Source of the DNA: Chromobotia macracanthus
Taxonomy: Eukaryota; Chordata; Actinopteri; Cypriniformes; Botiidae
Length of the DNA stretch: 64,000 bases
Assembly: GCA_036877525.1 (NCBI GenBank)
Contig: JAZGTH010000063.1
Span: 2,497,501-2,561,500, forward strand
Direction: 5' to 3'
Shown here piece after piece: positions 1-12,900 of this stretch. The translations under genes were made by a program, and so were the position numbers. The notes under the pieces were generated by a model, which was not told where the DNA came from, did no database searches, and saw only the letters and a list, made by a program, of their open reading frames with translations. The stretch's first letter is position 1; the number at the start of each line of letters is the position of its first letter.

Positions 1-284
1 CGTTGTAGTTTAGTGACCCGTCGGCCGCTCGAGTTTTATTTGTTTTATTTCGGACACGCTGCTGGAGGACTTTTGTTTTGAAATCTCCTTGGAGCTCGAG
101 AGCGGAAGTCCGCGGCGACAGCAGAACGGTTCCCGTTACTCGCAGGAACGCTAAAGAAAGGAGGAAAAGCGGCTAGCGGGATATCGAGGCTGGTTTTACC
201 GGGAGAAGAGTGTCACGTACTCGGCAGACGCTCGTAGCCTCAGACATCACGTCCTGGAGAAGTTACGGGCTGATCATCGTGGAA
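1..284 (+). promoter_or_regulatory. csnk1g1: csnk1g1 non-coding first exon and CpG-rich promoter-proximal DNA
   Basis: This stretch is GC- and CpG-rich compared with the AT-rich introns that follow. It ends at a good donor, GTGAGT at 285-290, and contains no reading frame that joins csnk1g1. The next plausible acceptor is CTCTCCTCAG at 2861-2870, just before the coding exon. I therefore read it as the 5' UTR exon. The transcription start may lie at or before position 1, since no TATA box or clear initiator is visible. CpG richness continues to about 620, as expected for a housekeeping-type CpG-island promoter. Exact exon ends are inferred from splice signals only. Confidence 0.5.
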
Positions 285-2870
285 GTGAGTGAACGATATT
301 AGACTGCCGGAGCTAACGAGCTAAAGGTGTTTGTCAGGCTGTTAGCTCCATTCGTTCGTGTCGGTTAACCGATTGTCAATCCTGTCAGTAATCGCTAATA
401 ATCCGGACTGATCGATTAGGGATGTAATCTGTAGTCGCTAGCTGAACGGCAGCTCCGGTATCTGCGCATCGCGACTCGCCCCGCGGCTCCGATAACGAGA
501 GGACGGTATAACGATATATATTTATACACGATCTGCATCGATATCTAGCCGGATCGATCGATTATGACGAGGGATTAATCGAGTAATTGGGCGATCGGGG
601 CAGGTGATATCGTGATATCGGCGCTGCTTCTTCCTGCTCACATGTGAAAACACTGAACGTCGCGGTTTGTGGCCCGCAGCGAGAGAAAAGCTCATTCGGT
701 GTCGTGAGGGGCTTTATTTATTTATTTATGTATTCATTCAGTCCCGCTTGTTTTCTTTTCTTGGACGCAAGACGTCGGTGTGTCCGTCTTGGGTTAAAGT
801 GTTGGATTAAAGGATGCTGCTTGTGTTTCAGAAGGCTTTTGTCTGTAGAGAATCCGCTGCGAGGCGCGCACACGCATCAGTGGTCTGATCTCTAGTGAGA
901 GATGTCAGGTGATCGGACCGCGCAGGTACATCAGCTTACACGTTTCAGGCTTTTAATGCGTCCACTTATAATGTCAGAGCTGTGTAACCAACATCCAGCA
1001 TTGCAGTCGATGTCATTTCTGTCATTTGAAGCCAGTGCATGCATGCATGTTAAAGGTGTTTTGGTTTTGAGTCCCTGATAACATCAGATTTGATTTTTAA
1101 ATGATTTTTTTAAACAATTGGGTGATAACAGGTGGCTGTACTGTAAAGCGTGCAGTCAGGAGTTGTGTGCGAGTGTTTGATCGTGTTATTTATGACATGT
1201 TTGTGTCTGTTTTATTGTTAAAGGACTGACCCAATGCATTTTGCTTTCATAGGCTTCTGAGGCAACACAAACCCTTTGAAATGTATGTGGGAGGTCAAAG
1301 CATCTCCACAGAAAACCGGAGAACCTCTGGCCTCTGTTTTTCGGTTTCCCACTCGCGCTGATATTGCTGGTTTTATTTTTTAGATTATGCTGAAGCGATT
1401 ACCCTGTAGCACAGAGCATGCTGTCTCACTCTGGGCTCAAGGGAAGCATTTCCTTACTGGTGTCACAATAGGAATCCCTCCCTGATGCCCGGCTTCCTCC
1501 TGAGCTAATCTCTTTTCAAAAGGTTAATGATTTGAGATGAGCCTTCTAATGGATACAGCATTCGTACTGCATCGCAGATAATCACAAAAAGCCCAGTCAT
1601 GTAAAGGGCATCTGAAATATGTGAAAACTTACACAAGCTCATGGTGTTATTGCAGAACTTTAGGCAATATTACCGTTTAGCTACTTGGAGGTGTAGTTGT
1701 CATGAGGTAAAAAGACACAGTCTTTTATTTGATTCTTAAGCTGTGAGGACTCTTATTTTGTGCTGGACTTCATGTGGCCAGAGCTTTGCCGAGCTGCTCT
1801 TAAACTCGCCTGATTGCTTGTTCAGAATGTGAGATTTGTGCGAGTGAGAGAGTTTAGTTTCAACAAGTTTTAAAGCTCAATTCTGCGTTGTTTTTTTAGC
1901 CCTATTTTTTGCCTTCAGGTTTGCGAGTGACTGTTTATTATTAGTGTGAACAAACCCACATGTGCATTCTAAAAATAATACCATCATGTGCTCTACCTCC
2001 ATACGCACTTAACGACAAAAAGCATCACCTTTACTAGACATCAAGTCATGACAAATAAAAAAGCTAATACTGGTAGATTTGTTCTCTCGAGTTTTGCTTG
2101 AACCATTTCCCCCGATATTAAACTGAACATGAAATTAAAATGGGCCTTATTTGTTGCTGGTTCTATTTTAAACGATTTGTGCAAACTCTTTCAGAGAAGA
2201 ATTTTTCCTAATAATATTTCATCAAAATGTAATAACTTTCACTTTTGGAGCAACTTTTCCTGTCGGCTGATATCACCGCTTGAGTTTGCGGTGAGAACGG
2301 GTGCCGGCAGTGTTGCAGAAGTGGAGTTTTCCTCCACGCACAGCAAACTTGTTTTGTCTTGATGATCCTGTTCGATTCGGAAATCTGTCACATTAAGAAG
2401 GAAAAATTGGTTGTGACTGTCGTAATGTGTTGACTTGAATTGATTGTGAAACCTCAAGTCTTTGCGCTGATGCAGATTGTTTTTGTTGTCCTCCAGTTGT
2501 TTGTTTGTTTATTTCAGGCAAGTTGCCGCTGGCACCGAATACTGGTCGCGAGCTGCACCTGTGCGGTGAAACTAAATTCTGATCTGATGATTCGCACTCA
2601 GGTCACATGGCTTTGGCTCAAATATGTGTTGTGTCTGAGACTGCATATGAACGTGGCCTAATTCACAATAGAAAAAACACCTTTGTTGTGTGCACACTGT
2701 TTTTGAAATCTGTGGGAGATTCATGTGGGCCTGTCTAGGCCAGGAAAATGAAATAATGGACTTTGACTGATTGTATTTTCACAAAATGAGCCATTCTGTG
2801 TTTTTAGTCTTGCTTTGCAAGTGTTTCAATATTTCAGAACACACTCCCATTGACTCTTTCCTCTCCTCAG
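285..2870 (+). other. csnk1g1: csnk1g1 intron 1
   Basis: This 2.6 kb intron separates the 5' UTR exon from the first coding exon. The donor is GTGAGT at 285 and the acceptor CTCTCCTCAG ends at 2870. The first 350 bases are still CpG-rich. The rest is AT-rich with short simple-sequence runs (TTTA repeats near 715, a GCAT run near 1038). I see no conserved coding segment. Short open frames inside it lack splice context or family similarity. Confidence 0.45.
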
Positions 2871-3006
2871 TGTGCTGGCAGCAGTGATTGGCTCTTTGGC
2901 TACGGTGCCAACAGCCATCATCCCATGAGCTTTCTCTTGGCCTGAGCTATCTGCTTTGGGCTCCGGCCTGGTTCGTCTGGTTCTCTGTGCCTCCGGCGCT
3001 GCAGTC

Positions 3007-3973
3007 ATGGATCACCCCAGAGAGAAGGAGGGCGAGAGGCCAGTGAGGAGCAGTAAAGTGGCCCAGGGGCGCAGCGGGCACTCGAGGCCCTCCAGCTCTT
3101 CTACGCCCTCTGGAGTCCTGATGGTAGGACCAAACTTCAGAGTCGGCAAGAAGATTGGTTGTGGCAACTTTGGAGAGCTGAAGCTCGGTAAGTAAAGTCT
3201 CGATGGAGCTACCTGAGGTGAAGTTTCTTGCCTGAGGTGAAGTTCCTCTGGAATGTTTTCAAATAATGCTGGGATAACATCAGACTGGTTTTGCACAAAC
3301 TTAAAATGGGGAAATATTGGCGGATACATTGATCAAATTTATCTGCTTTTAAACTTCAGTAATTGTGTTCAAGCAGGCATTTGAATTGTGTTCAAATGTA
3401 ATTTCAGTGGGTCACACTTTCTTTTCATTTCTTAGGAAAGAATCTCTATACCAACGAGTATGTTGCAATAAAGTTGGTAAGTACATGTATATTTGTCTTT
3501 CTATGTGAACTATATGTTTTCGTTATAATTTGTCATATAATGTTGGAACTATGTCACAAACCTGTTTTAATGCAAATTAAGTAAATGTGTTCAAAGCACT
3601 AAATGAATATAAGCCATTTTTCCCCCTTTGAGCATTTGTTAAAAGCAACAGAGCAGCCCCAAAAAAAACTGTAGTAAACAGACATTTTTGAGATGTGAAA
3701 CAAAACAGAGGATTATTAGAAATGTTAATTCAGCATCTGTCAGGGGTTTATAATTGATTCTTGTTTATTGAACTAGACCATTCAACATCATATCTGATAT
3801 GCTCAAATTATGTACAATAGTAGAAATAATAGAGCATTTAATAGAGTTTGAAATGATAGGGTATTTGTAAATCTAAACGTCTTTTTTCCTAATAATCCTG
3901 CAGGAACCTGTGAAATCGAGGGCTCCACAGCTACATCTGGAGTATCGGTTCTACAAAACATTAGGCAGTGCAG
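3007..3973 (+). CDS. csnk1g1: csnk1g1 coding exons for the N-terminus and kinase N-lobe
   Basis: Three exons (3007-3187, 3436-3476, 3904-3973) encode residues 1-97 plus one base. Residues 1-36 are the serine-rich variable head typical of CK1 gamma. The kinase fold starts at the [12 protein letters not shown] stretch. The 41-nt middle exon completes [14 protein letters not shown] and holds the ATP-binding Lys73. The third exon gives the EYRFYK helix containing the conserved Glu. It ends after GCA G, and the split codon is completed as Glu by the exon at 13700. The 5' UTR part of the first coding exon probably begins at 2871. The donors are GTAAGT, GTAAGT and GTAAGA. Confidence 0.93.
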
Positions 3974-6900
3974 GTAAGAAGACTCATCATGCTAAGATGC
4001 CCTGATGTTCCCGTTGTTTATCTTGTCTTTACCTGAAGTGTATTAGATTACTCCGTCTGTTGTTGTTGTAGTATTTTAATGCCGTCAGTGCATATGCTCA
4101 TATTAGCACACTGTGGTGGTTTGTGTTCTATCTTTTGCTTGTTGATATTGTGCTCAAGTCATGAACTTTACTGTGTTCACTGGCTCAGGATCAGTTTGTG
4201 ACCAGGATTTACTTTCATTTCACTGGCTTTGAAGGCCACAGTTGCTGAGCAGGTTCTGGCTGGATTTTCTCTTTGTGTTGGATTGAGGATTTTTCCCTCT
4301 GGAGTTTCTGACATGTTGAGTCACAGCTTCGATTTTGTTTCACAGATCACTTTGCTGTTTTATAGACGCCTAAACTTGATAATCTTCACACAGGGTCAAA
4401 ATTAATGTTTAGCCTCACCAATTGCTTGTGAATTGACAAACATGCTGGTTATTAATATTTCTACATGCGGTGGTATTTTGGCAGGGGTCTGTTCTGTATC
4501 TCTGTTCAAAGAGTTTGCAGCTGCATTTGATTTTGGGGAAAGACATCACAACATAAAAACAATACGTTTAGGTGGGCCGCAGTACCGCTTTGATTTTATT
4601 TGATTGTGCTGTTCACATCAACAATGTTGAATGTACTCACATCAAAACAAAACTCACCAACAGAAACGTTTACTTGGATTTGGCAAGTGTTGTTTTGAAT
4701 CCTGTCTTGATGTTAATGAATTGTGAGTTTGGCCTTCATAAGGGCAGGCTGTTAGCTCTACCTGTGAATGTTTTATATCCATTGCTCAAGCACGTGTAAG
4801 GATTTTCAGATAAGATATGTTGACTAATCTTCTGCTAATCCAACACTGGCATGGGGTGGTGTGTGTTTGTATTTAGGCAGTGTGTCTGTTTTTTAAATGT
4901 TTCGTTTTTCCCTTGTCCTGATGTTTTGAAATAATGTGTGAGAATTAATACTCCTCCTATTTCAGTAAACGTAGGCTGTTGTAGCTACAGTTCAAAGCTG
5001 TTATAATGTAGAGAATAGTGATGTGGTCCTGTTAGTTCAGTACAATTTTGGCAGTGGTTCCACTTGTTATCTTTGAGCTCCTTTTATCAAGACATTAAAG
5101 CGAGGCTAATAAAACACGTGACACCGGTACAGTGCTCACTGTTCAATACCCTGTGATTGTGTTACTTTATAAGACATTTATAGCAGTACATGGTTTTCAG
5201 TGACATGCTGTTACCATATTGGGGAAATTTTACAGTTCATTGTTATTAAAAGGGCATGTGGGAGATTTACCTTCTATCTGCCATCAATAACATTTTCCTG
5301 TGGTTCTCAGTATAGGTCTGAAACAGATAATACTAGTCCACAGTTCTTCAAATGCAAAAAGTATGCATAATAAACATATTTAAACGTACTAACCCTAACC
5401 CTTTAAGTATTTAAATTTACATTTATGCATTTATTCATTTATTCAAAGTGCATTCAAAATAAAATTTTATCAGTGCATGTGCTCCCTGGGACTCAAACCC
5501 ACAACCTTTGCGGTGGTAACGCAATGCTTTACCAACAGAGCAATGTGTACATGTATAACTAATATATTAAAGGCTGATAAATCTTTAGTTTCAGATCAGA
5601 CTGTGCTGAAAATTCCTTCATTATAACATGTGGGCTAATAAAGAGAAGCTAATGGCTGCATTGTCTGAATTTATCTCTAGAGGTATAATCGCGTGATATG
5701 TTATGTAAGACCGCAGATCGTGTTGTATCATGATTCAGCTGTAATATGAAAATGTTCTGCGCTGTTACATGTAAGAAGTGTTGCCGCTCTTGAGCTCTTT
5801 GTCTTCTCGTCATGCGGCTGCAGGGTTTGATCACGCTGCACTTTGATTCAGGAAGTAGCAGCTCGGGCGTCACAGAGCAGCACGGTGTCACAGTTTCCTT
5901 GGCGACACGATGCAAATGCTCTGTTCAGCGTCTGGAAGATGACTGGGTAGGGGATGTGGCCCGTGACACTCGGCTCACACATTCCTCAGTCATCATAAAC
6001 TCAGAGTTTATTAGCATCAGACTTTTGCAAAACGTGACGAGGATACGAGCAGTGACAGGCCTGTGAAGACCACACAGCCCCACAGCTAGACAGTGCTTTC
6101 TGTTGTATATTGTGTGTAATAAATAGCTAAATGACTGGATAGTCATGTATGCTTCATCACCTAACTAAAGGAAGTCTTTTTTGGATGTCATACTTCGGGG
6201 ATATCCTAGCAGGCACATTTTCTGTGGGTGTTTTCATAAAATTTTAAAAGCTGACATAGATTTGATGAATAATTTCACAAATGATAAAACTGTACACTGG
6301 TGCTCGAGCGTAAGCCATTATAAATTCAGCCAAAGCAAAAACAGTTTGGCCAAAAACGTCTACGTCAGTGCATCCACAAAAAACAACACGGCAGCATTTA
6401 TTAAAGCTTCCCAATGAAGTAGAACTCAAGTGGTTGTTTTTATGCAGTCAGATGGGGTTTCTTTTATGTGTAGATGAGTATGTATATCGGGCGTGTTGTG
6501 GGGCCAGTGTAGACAGGAAGAGGGCGGAGCTGCATCGGAGCAGCAGCTAATCAATAATTCAGCAGCACACAGCACTGCTAGTATGAGCACTACTCAGTCT
6601 ACAGGATCTGTCTCAATAAAACACTCTTTAGTTATAATCGGGAAAATCTGTGGATTTGTGGTTGGCGTCTGTGCTGAGGTCACAGGCTACCTCAGATCTG
6701 CGTTGTAATCTTGCAAACCTGGAATACTGATAGTTGTGGAATTATAACCAGTAATTTACAAATATATATAGTCTAGATCACAAATTGCATGTATGCCACG
6801 ATAGGATGTCTGCGTAAACAAAGCCTCTGCAAGATTTTTTGTTACGGCCTGTTATATTCTTTTGTCTGTAGGAATCTGAAAAGATCATTTGGCAACAGAT

Positions 6901-9900
6901 GATCTGCTGATATTTCATTCCCCAAAGTATTAAATGAATCATTAGTGGAGAGGAATCTGAATCAGAAGCAGAGCATTTGAATCCGTCCTTATTCCAGTCT
7001 CAAGGTTGCAGGTGTACATGTTCTGTGAGCAGCATGAGGTCACTCTGGTGTGTTACAGCAGGATCTGTGTCTCAGTGATGAATCAGCACTTCAGGAAAGG
7101 TGGCACTCCGACTGCGAGCGTTTCCAGGATGTTCACTTAGCACTGTTATCGCATGACGTCGGCTGATTAAACTGCCTGGAAGAAACTGGTGTAACTCTAC
7201 ACCGATGTCTCTGTCAGCTTCTTGAGGCACAGCAGTATGCTGGAGGTCCCACATAACTCATTAACCCCTGACTCCTGCCAGAGGCTGCTGGGATACAGTC
7301 TGCAGTCCTTGTTTGATAGACCCACTGTTGTTTTTTTTAGCTGTGGTGCGGATTTTAGTTGTTTAAGCTAGCAAGACACTGGTGGTATGACCAAAATCGT
7401 AGAATCATTGAGTCATTTCAGATTACCGTAGTGGTGTGTGTAATAATCTAATTGAGTTTTGCGGGAAATTAAACTAAAAATGTTGTAGGTTTAATGCAAT
7501 CTGTGAGTTAAGTGGAAACAGTCATACTTATTTGTCAGGTTGTACTATTTTTCCTTTTGGAAGATAAACAGAGTAGAAAATAGCAATTTTCTGATCTTCA
7601 GTATCAGGTCTACAGGTCTAAACAGACTATTAAACAAATGCGGCTGGAATATTTGTAAAACTTTTGTACAACTGATGTTTCTGGCTTTACCATTTGATCT
7701 TGAATGGATACCAGCAGTGGTAACCTATATAATGTTAAATATTTCTTATCTTGTCAGGTGAGCACATCTAAACCTTGGCTACTCTACTGCGGCCATTTGT
7801 TTGTGAATATGTTTACTAGACCCTGCGACTGCTGCAGGAAGTGAGGCTCTCGGTGGTCAGGTGAAGGAGATGCTATTGTGACTACAGCATGAATTCCTGA
7901 GGATGTGCTTCCCCTGACGTCCTCTACTGTGCAACCCGACCCCACAGGTCCACCCTCCCCCAGGCACGGCCGCAGGCTCTTAGAAAATGTCTGTCCCTCG
8001 TTTTCTACCCATCATGGTTACTGCAGAGAGCAGCATTCTGTCTAGACCTTTTGAAACTAGATTTTGCCATGCCTAATGCATTGAGATTCTTCAACAATGA
8101 TAGAATGATAAACCTCATGATTAGCTTCACCTGAAAAGTAGCTGTTGTGGATGCTTTGATAGTTTAGGGCTCTCTGATTGAAATCAAAATCAAAACTATT
8201 CGTTGTTTCTCCAACGACGTTTAAGAACACGCAGTATGTTTTCACACATTGCACGTTTTTGCGTATCGTAGATTGCGCACAATACACAATGCCGATCTGT
8301 ATCTGCAGTATTTCATCTTGTATGCAATACAAGATTTTGCAACAATAAAACGATTATTATTTCAAATTCCAATTATGCGTCAAAATAAAAATCTTTCAAT
8401 GCATGAGTGTATCAGATGTACCTCCCGTCTCTACAGGAGTAGCCTCAGTGGAGGAGGTGCTGTATGTGCATGGGGTGGGCGGCGGCCTCCACTGAGCCCA
8501 CCCGCTGAGCTCTCTGCTCATGCTTTATGGATGGTGGGGGGGATGGGGTCTCATGCTCAGCTTTGTGATTCTCACCTTCCTCCATCCGCTTGTTCTCGCG
8601 CTTGCCTTCAGCACAGCACGTTTGGCTAAACTAGCCTGAATTTAGCATTTGTTCATTGATGGTCTGTTAGAATACGCATGCATTAATTAATGCAGATTGT
8701 TTCCGTCTCTGTTTGTTGTTCTTGGCTGTAGTGTTTTTTTTGTTGTTAGACATCCAGTAATACTCACAAAGCACAAACACAGTCGTGTATATGCAATAAT
8801 GGAATCTGTTGACATAACAGACTTTGTCAGTTGGTTGGGTTTCTTCTCTAAAAATTTGGATTCTCATTTGAGGAATGAAGAGCATTTTCTGTACATTCCT
8901 CATTTCTGATTGGTTGACTGTGGGCACTTGCACAGTTTAGTAATAATCCAGTCCAGACATTTAACTGCAGCGTGCTGTGATTGACCAATCAGAACCAAAA
9001 ATTCCAGACGGAGGAGTGACCATTTAAAGCTACAATCCATAACCTTTGCTGCCATCTCTGTTCAAAACGTAACATTGCAGGTACTTGGAGTTATTTTTCT
9101 AACCTGGAGAAGTTTAAATTGTAAACATCTGCTGTAAGGACAAGTTACAAATGCTGCAGCATCTACAGCACCCAGACATGTAATATAGTAGCCGCGTCTT
9201 CTTTCTGTTTACAGATTTCCCACAATTTCAGACCCAACATCTCAAATTATAAATCTTTATTATAAACTTACAGTTGCCAATTGGGCTAGGATAAGGAGAT
9301 CCGTCATGTACTTCCTCAATAAAGCTGCAACTTTCTGTAACTTTTAGGTAAAAATGAGCAAAAATCAGTTGAAGTGTTAAGGTTGGATATAAATTGCTAC
9401 CTCGCTCTAGACAATTTGGTTTTTACCTTTCTTCTGCAACTAATGCACAATTTGGCAGAGTTTTTTCGCGACTGTTAACTGACGTGACTGATTAAGGTTA
9501 TTTGTATGGTACAGTGACCCGACTTCACAACACTCGTCTGTCTGAACATGAAGGCTGCTTTCCTGAAGCATTGACATGCCCAGACATGATTTTCTGAGAA
9601 GGCCGTTTTTCACAGCATCGCTTGGCTCGATATCATGCAGTGATGTCACTGCCCTTCTAGCTGATTCTTATCTGTTTGGAGGACGCATCACATGCGATCA
9701 TGAGCAGTCATGCATTCTCGGAGACGAAACGACCTTTTCTGTGATATTAAAGGAGCAATAGTGGAAGTTACAACATCAGACTGAACAAAATGCCTTTAGT
9801 GGTCTAATGGGGCACTCAGAAAAAAAACATTTCTTTCCCATAAAGGTAAATGGAATATTCACTAATGTAAGTGTGGAGGCCGTGATGAGAGGGCGGTGAT

Positions 9901-12900
9901 GATGATTACTCATCCTCTGCTCTGCCACTCCAAAATGATGATGTGATCGGTGCATATTTTCTCTCTCTCTCTCTCTGTGTCTCACTGTTGCTCTCTGTCT
10001 CTCTTTCTCTCTCATGACTGGGCATGCAGTTCTTATCAATGAGGAGTGACATCACTGGTCCAGAGATCAGGGTCCGTCCCATCTGCTCAGATTAATGTGT
10101 CACAATTATGCACACAAGCATCATATTCAAATTCCATTTGTAATGCTTTTATGGAGATAATATGAGTACCAGGGCTTTAGTCATAATGTATACAGTTAAT
10201 TGTAAATGATGTTATACATGTGTGTAAACAAACATAATTTATCAATTTATGTTCTAAAGATTTGTTGTAAATTTGCTGATATATAAATACTTGGATTTTT
10301 TTTTTGACAATGGTTTTAGTGATACTGAGCCCAAGAAGTATTGCTTTTTAATATATAAATAACCAGTAAATATAGTATCTCAAACTATTTTCAAACTAGT
10401 GCTATAATAAATCTTTTTTATTTTGGCCTCAGGGTCATTAAGCACATTATCAGAGCAAATAAGAGTCTGATGGGTCTGTGTCACTCTGTCTGAATGTTGA
10501 ATTGAACAGTTTATAGTTTCATTTGAACAACCTTTCAATACAGTTTCCCTGAATGGTTTTATTTGCTGCGGATGATGTCAACAGATTACACAAGCTGACC
10601 TGGGCGTAACGATTTCTGTTGTTTGCACTGAAGATCATCTCTTTTAATCCCATTCAGTCAGGTACAAACGAGGAGAGAGAGAGAGAGAAATCTTTCCAGA
10701 AAACACCTTTACAGACATCACAGTGGTTCACGTCATGTTACAGCAAATACAGACTGACACAGGGAGAACAAATATCACAGTACAGATTCCTGTTTCACAG
10801 GGATGATTCGATGTAGGTGTGTTTAATTCTTCAGGCTTGTGGTATTTCTAAACTCGCAGTTAGTTTAAGATGGAGGCTTTGTGTTCGTTCCTATGGTCCC
10901 CCTTTTTTTGATACTGCCCCCTTGTATTCTCAGTGTGGCAGGACTGGCCAAAGTGAGCTGACAGGAAGTCAAAGCTCTGGCTAGGTGTGTCTCATCCACA
11001 AGCAGATAAAACAAGGACTGATGATACAGCTGCCTGTAAGTGCACACTGCCCCGTGTGCCAGCACTTTTCCCCGCAACCTGATCTCCGGTCATACCCTGT
11101 CCTCCCATAATTAGTTTCACTACTGTTCCAGCAGGGCTCGCAGGGGATGTTTATGTAGGAGCACTCCCAGTAAAGTGGGCAATTTGTTAATCGCAATGTC
11201 CTGACCACTGCATGTGTGTGTGTGTGTTTTCTCTGTGTCTGTGTGTGTGTTGCGTAGGAGTGGTGCTGATGAGGGCAGGACGCTGTAGTGGGAGGTAGAG
11301 CTTCTCTGTCTCTCTGTCCTCAAGCACAGCTTTGTGAATGACATAACACCGCCCCTGGCTCTTATGTAATCCATGTCCATCCTCTCCTCCTTTATTTCTT
11401 CGCTCTCAGGCATCATGAGAGATAATGGCAAAAGATTCATGAACTGAAATGCTTGTATCAGTGAGTTAAATCCACTTAAACAGAATTAATTTGACGCTGT
11501 AATGTAGAAATGTAGTTTAAAATATTACATGATACTAAATGATCGTTAGATTTGCCATTGTGTTTACGAATGCACTTAAAGAATACTATTGTCTAATAAT
11601 ACTATTATCATGATACGGTTTAGGGCTGGGTATTGCAACCAATTTGGTTGCATTTTATTTGATTCTTATTTATATGGTTTCAATTAGATTTTGATTCAAT
11701 TTAATATCAATTAGTTAGCAGTATTTCTTTAAAAATTAGTTAATTTTGCAGATATTGAATCCATATTTAAATATAACTGCTGATAACTGAAACCGTTAGC
11801 TATATTACTGAAATACACATTTACATTAACAATAGACCCACGCAGGACGAGAGGTAAAGTACAGTAAGTAGTGCATGAGTAATGCATGCACATTAGGAAT
11901 CGATTCTGGGATTTCCAAAATCAATATTGTTTCGTTAAATTAAAGAACGATTAAAATCAGAGAATATTTTTCTTATCCAGCCCTAGTACGTCTGAAAAAA
12001 AACATGGTATTTGTCATGGTATCAGCATATAAAACAATAATAATACCATGATACTTCCTTTGCAAGATGTGATAAAGGTGATCCTCTGTAATGTTCTTTA
12101 GCAAATACTTCCTTATGAGCAGTTAATCTATAACCAGTTGTTGTATGTGTCATAATTTCCCATTATGCTGGCAGAACCCAGTTAAAAGAAAAGGTCACAC
12201 TTGCATCTCTTCCTCCAGAGAGTCCAGTGAAGTTGTCTGTGGTTAATGTGTAGCTATATTGTGTTGAACTTTGATATACGTCTGTGCAGCTCTTAGCATC
12301 AGGACTCGACTCTCTGAGGCTGGGAATCAGCTTGGCTACTGATCAACCAGTTCAGGCATGATAAAACCATCTTACTGGCCTTTGTTTCTCCGGCTGCTTT
12401 GGGTTTGTTTGTGTGCGTGTTTTAACGTACAGCACGGCAGAAGCTAGCAGTCGCTGTATGTGAACTGGAGGCAGTGGAGTCCAATCTGAGCGGGTGTAGG
12501 TGGAACCTCTCAAACAGGCTGCTAGCAGATGGTGCTTTGTTGGAGCATTCAAGACTCCAAAGTGGGATTGAATGGGAAAAGTATACTGGACTGAGTTCTG
12601 CATCTCTAGGCATCAGCTTTTTTTTTTTATCCAAATCCAAATGAATGGCTCTTCTTGCGTAGCGTGACTAGCGTGTCTTAAAACATGCTATAAGTATCTG
12701 AAACATTTTCAGTTTAGCTGAAATGTAATTGAACATGCAAAGCGGTGTGTAAAACATTTTAATGTAATAATATTTGATGCATTATATTGTACGTGAATTA
12801 CTATACAAACACTGTATCCTTTAAATTGTTGCTCACATGTTTCTGCAACATGTAGCAGTGGAGTGGCAGTAGAAAGCTTGTGAGCGTGTTAATCACTGGA

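Noticed and set aside
3012..3329. 105-codon minus-strand frame over the first csnk1g1 coding exon
   Set aside because: It is the antisense shadow of the csnk1g1 exon.
5389..5402. Telomere-like CTAACCCTAACCCT
   Set aside because: Only two units; too short to be an interstitial telomeric tract.
8249..8629. 126-codon plus-strand frame in the csnk1g1 intron
   Set aside because: No splice context or conserved motif; it spans a GC-rich hairpin and looks like a chance frame.
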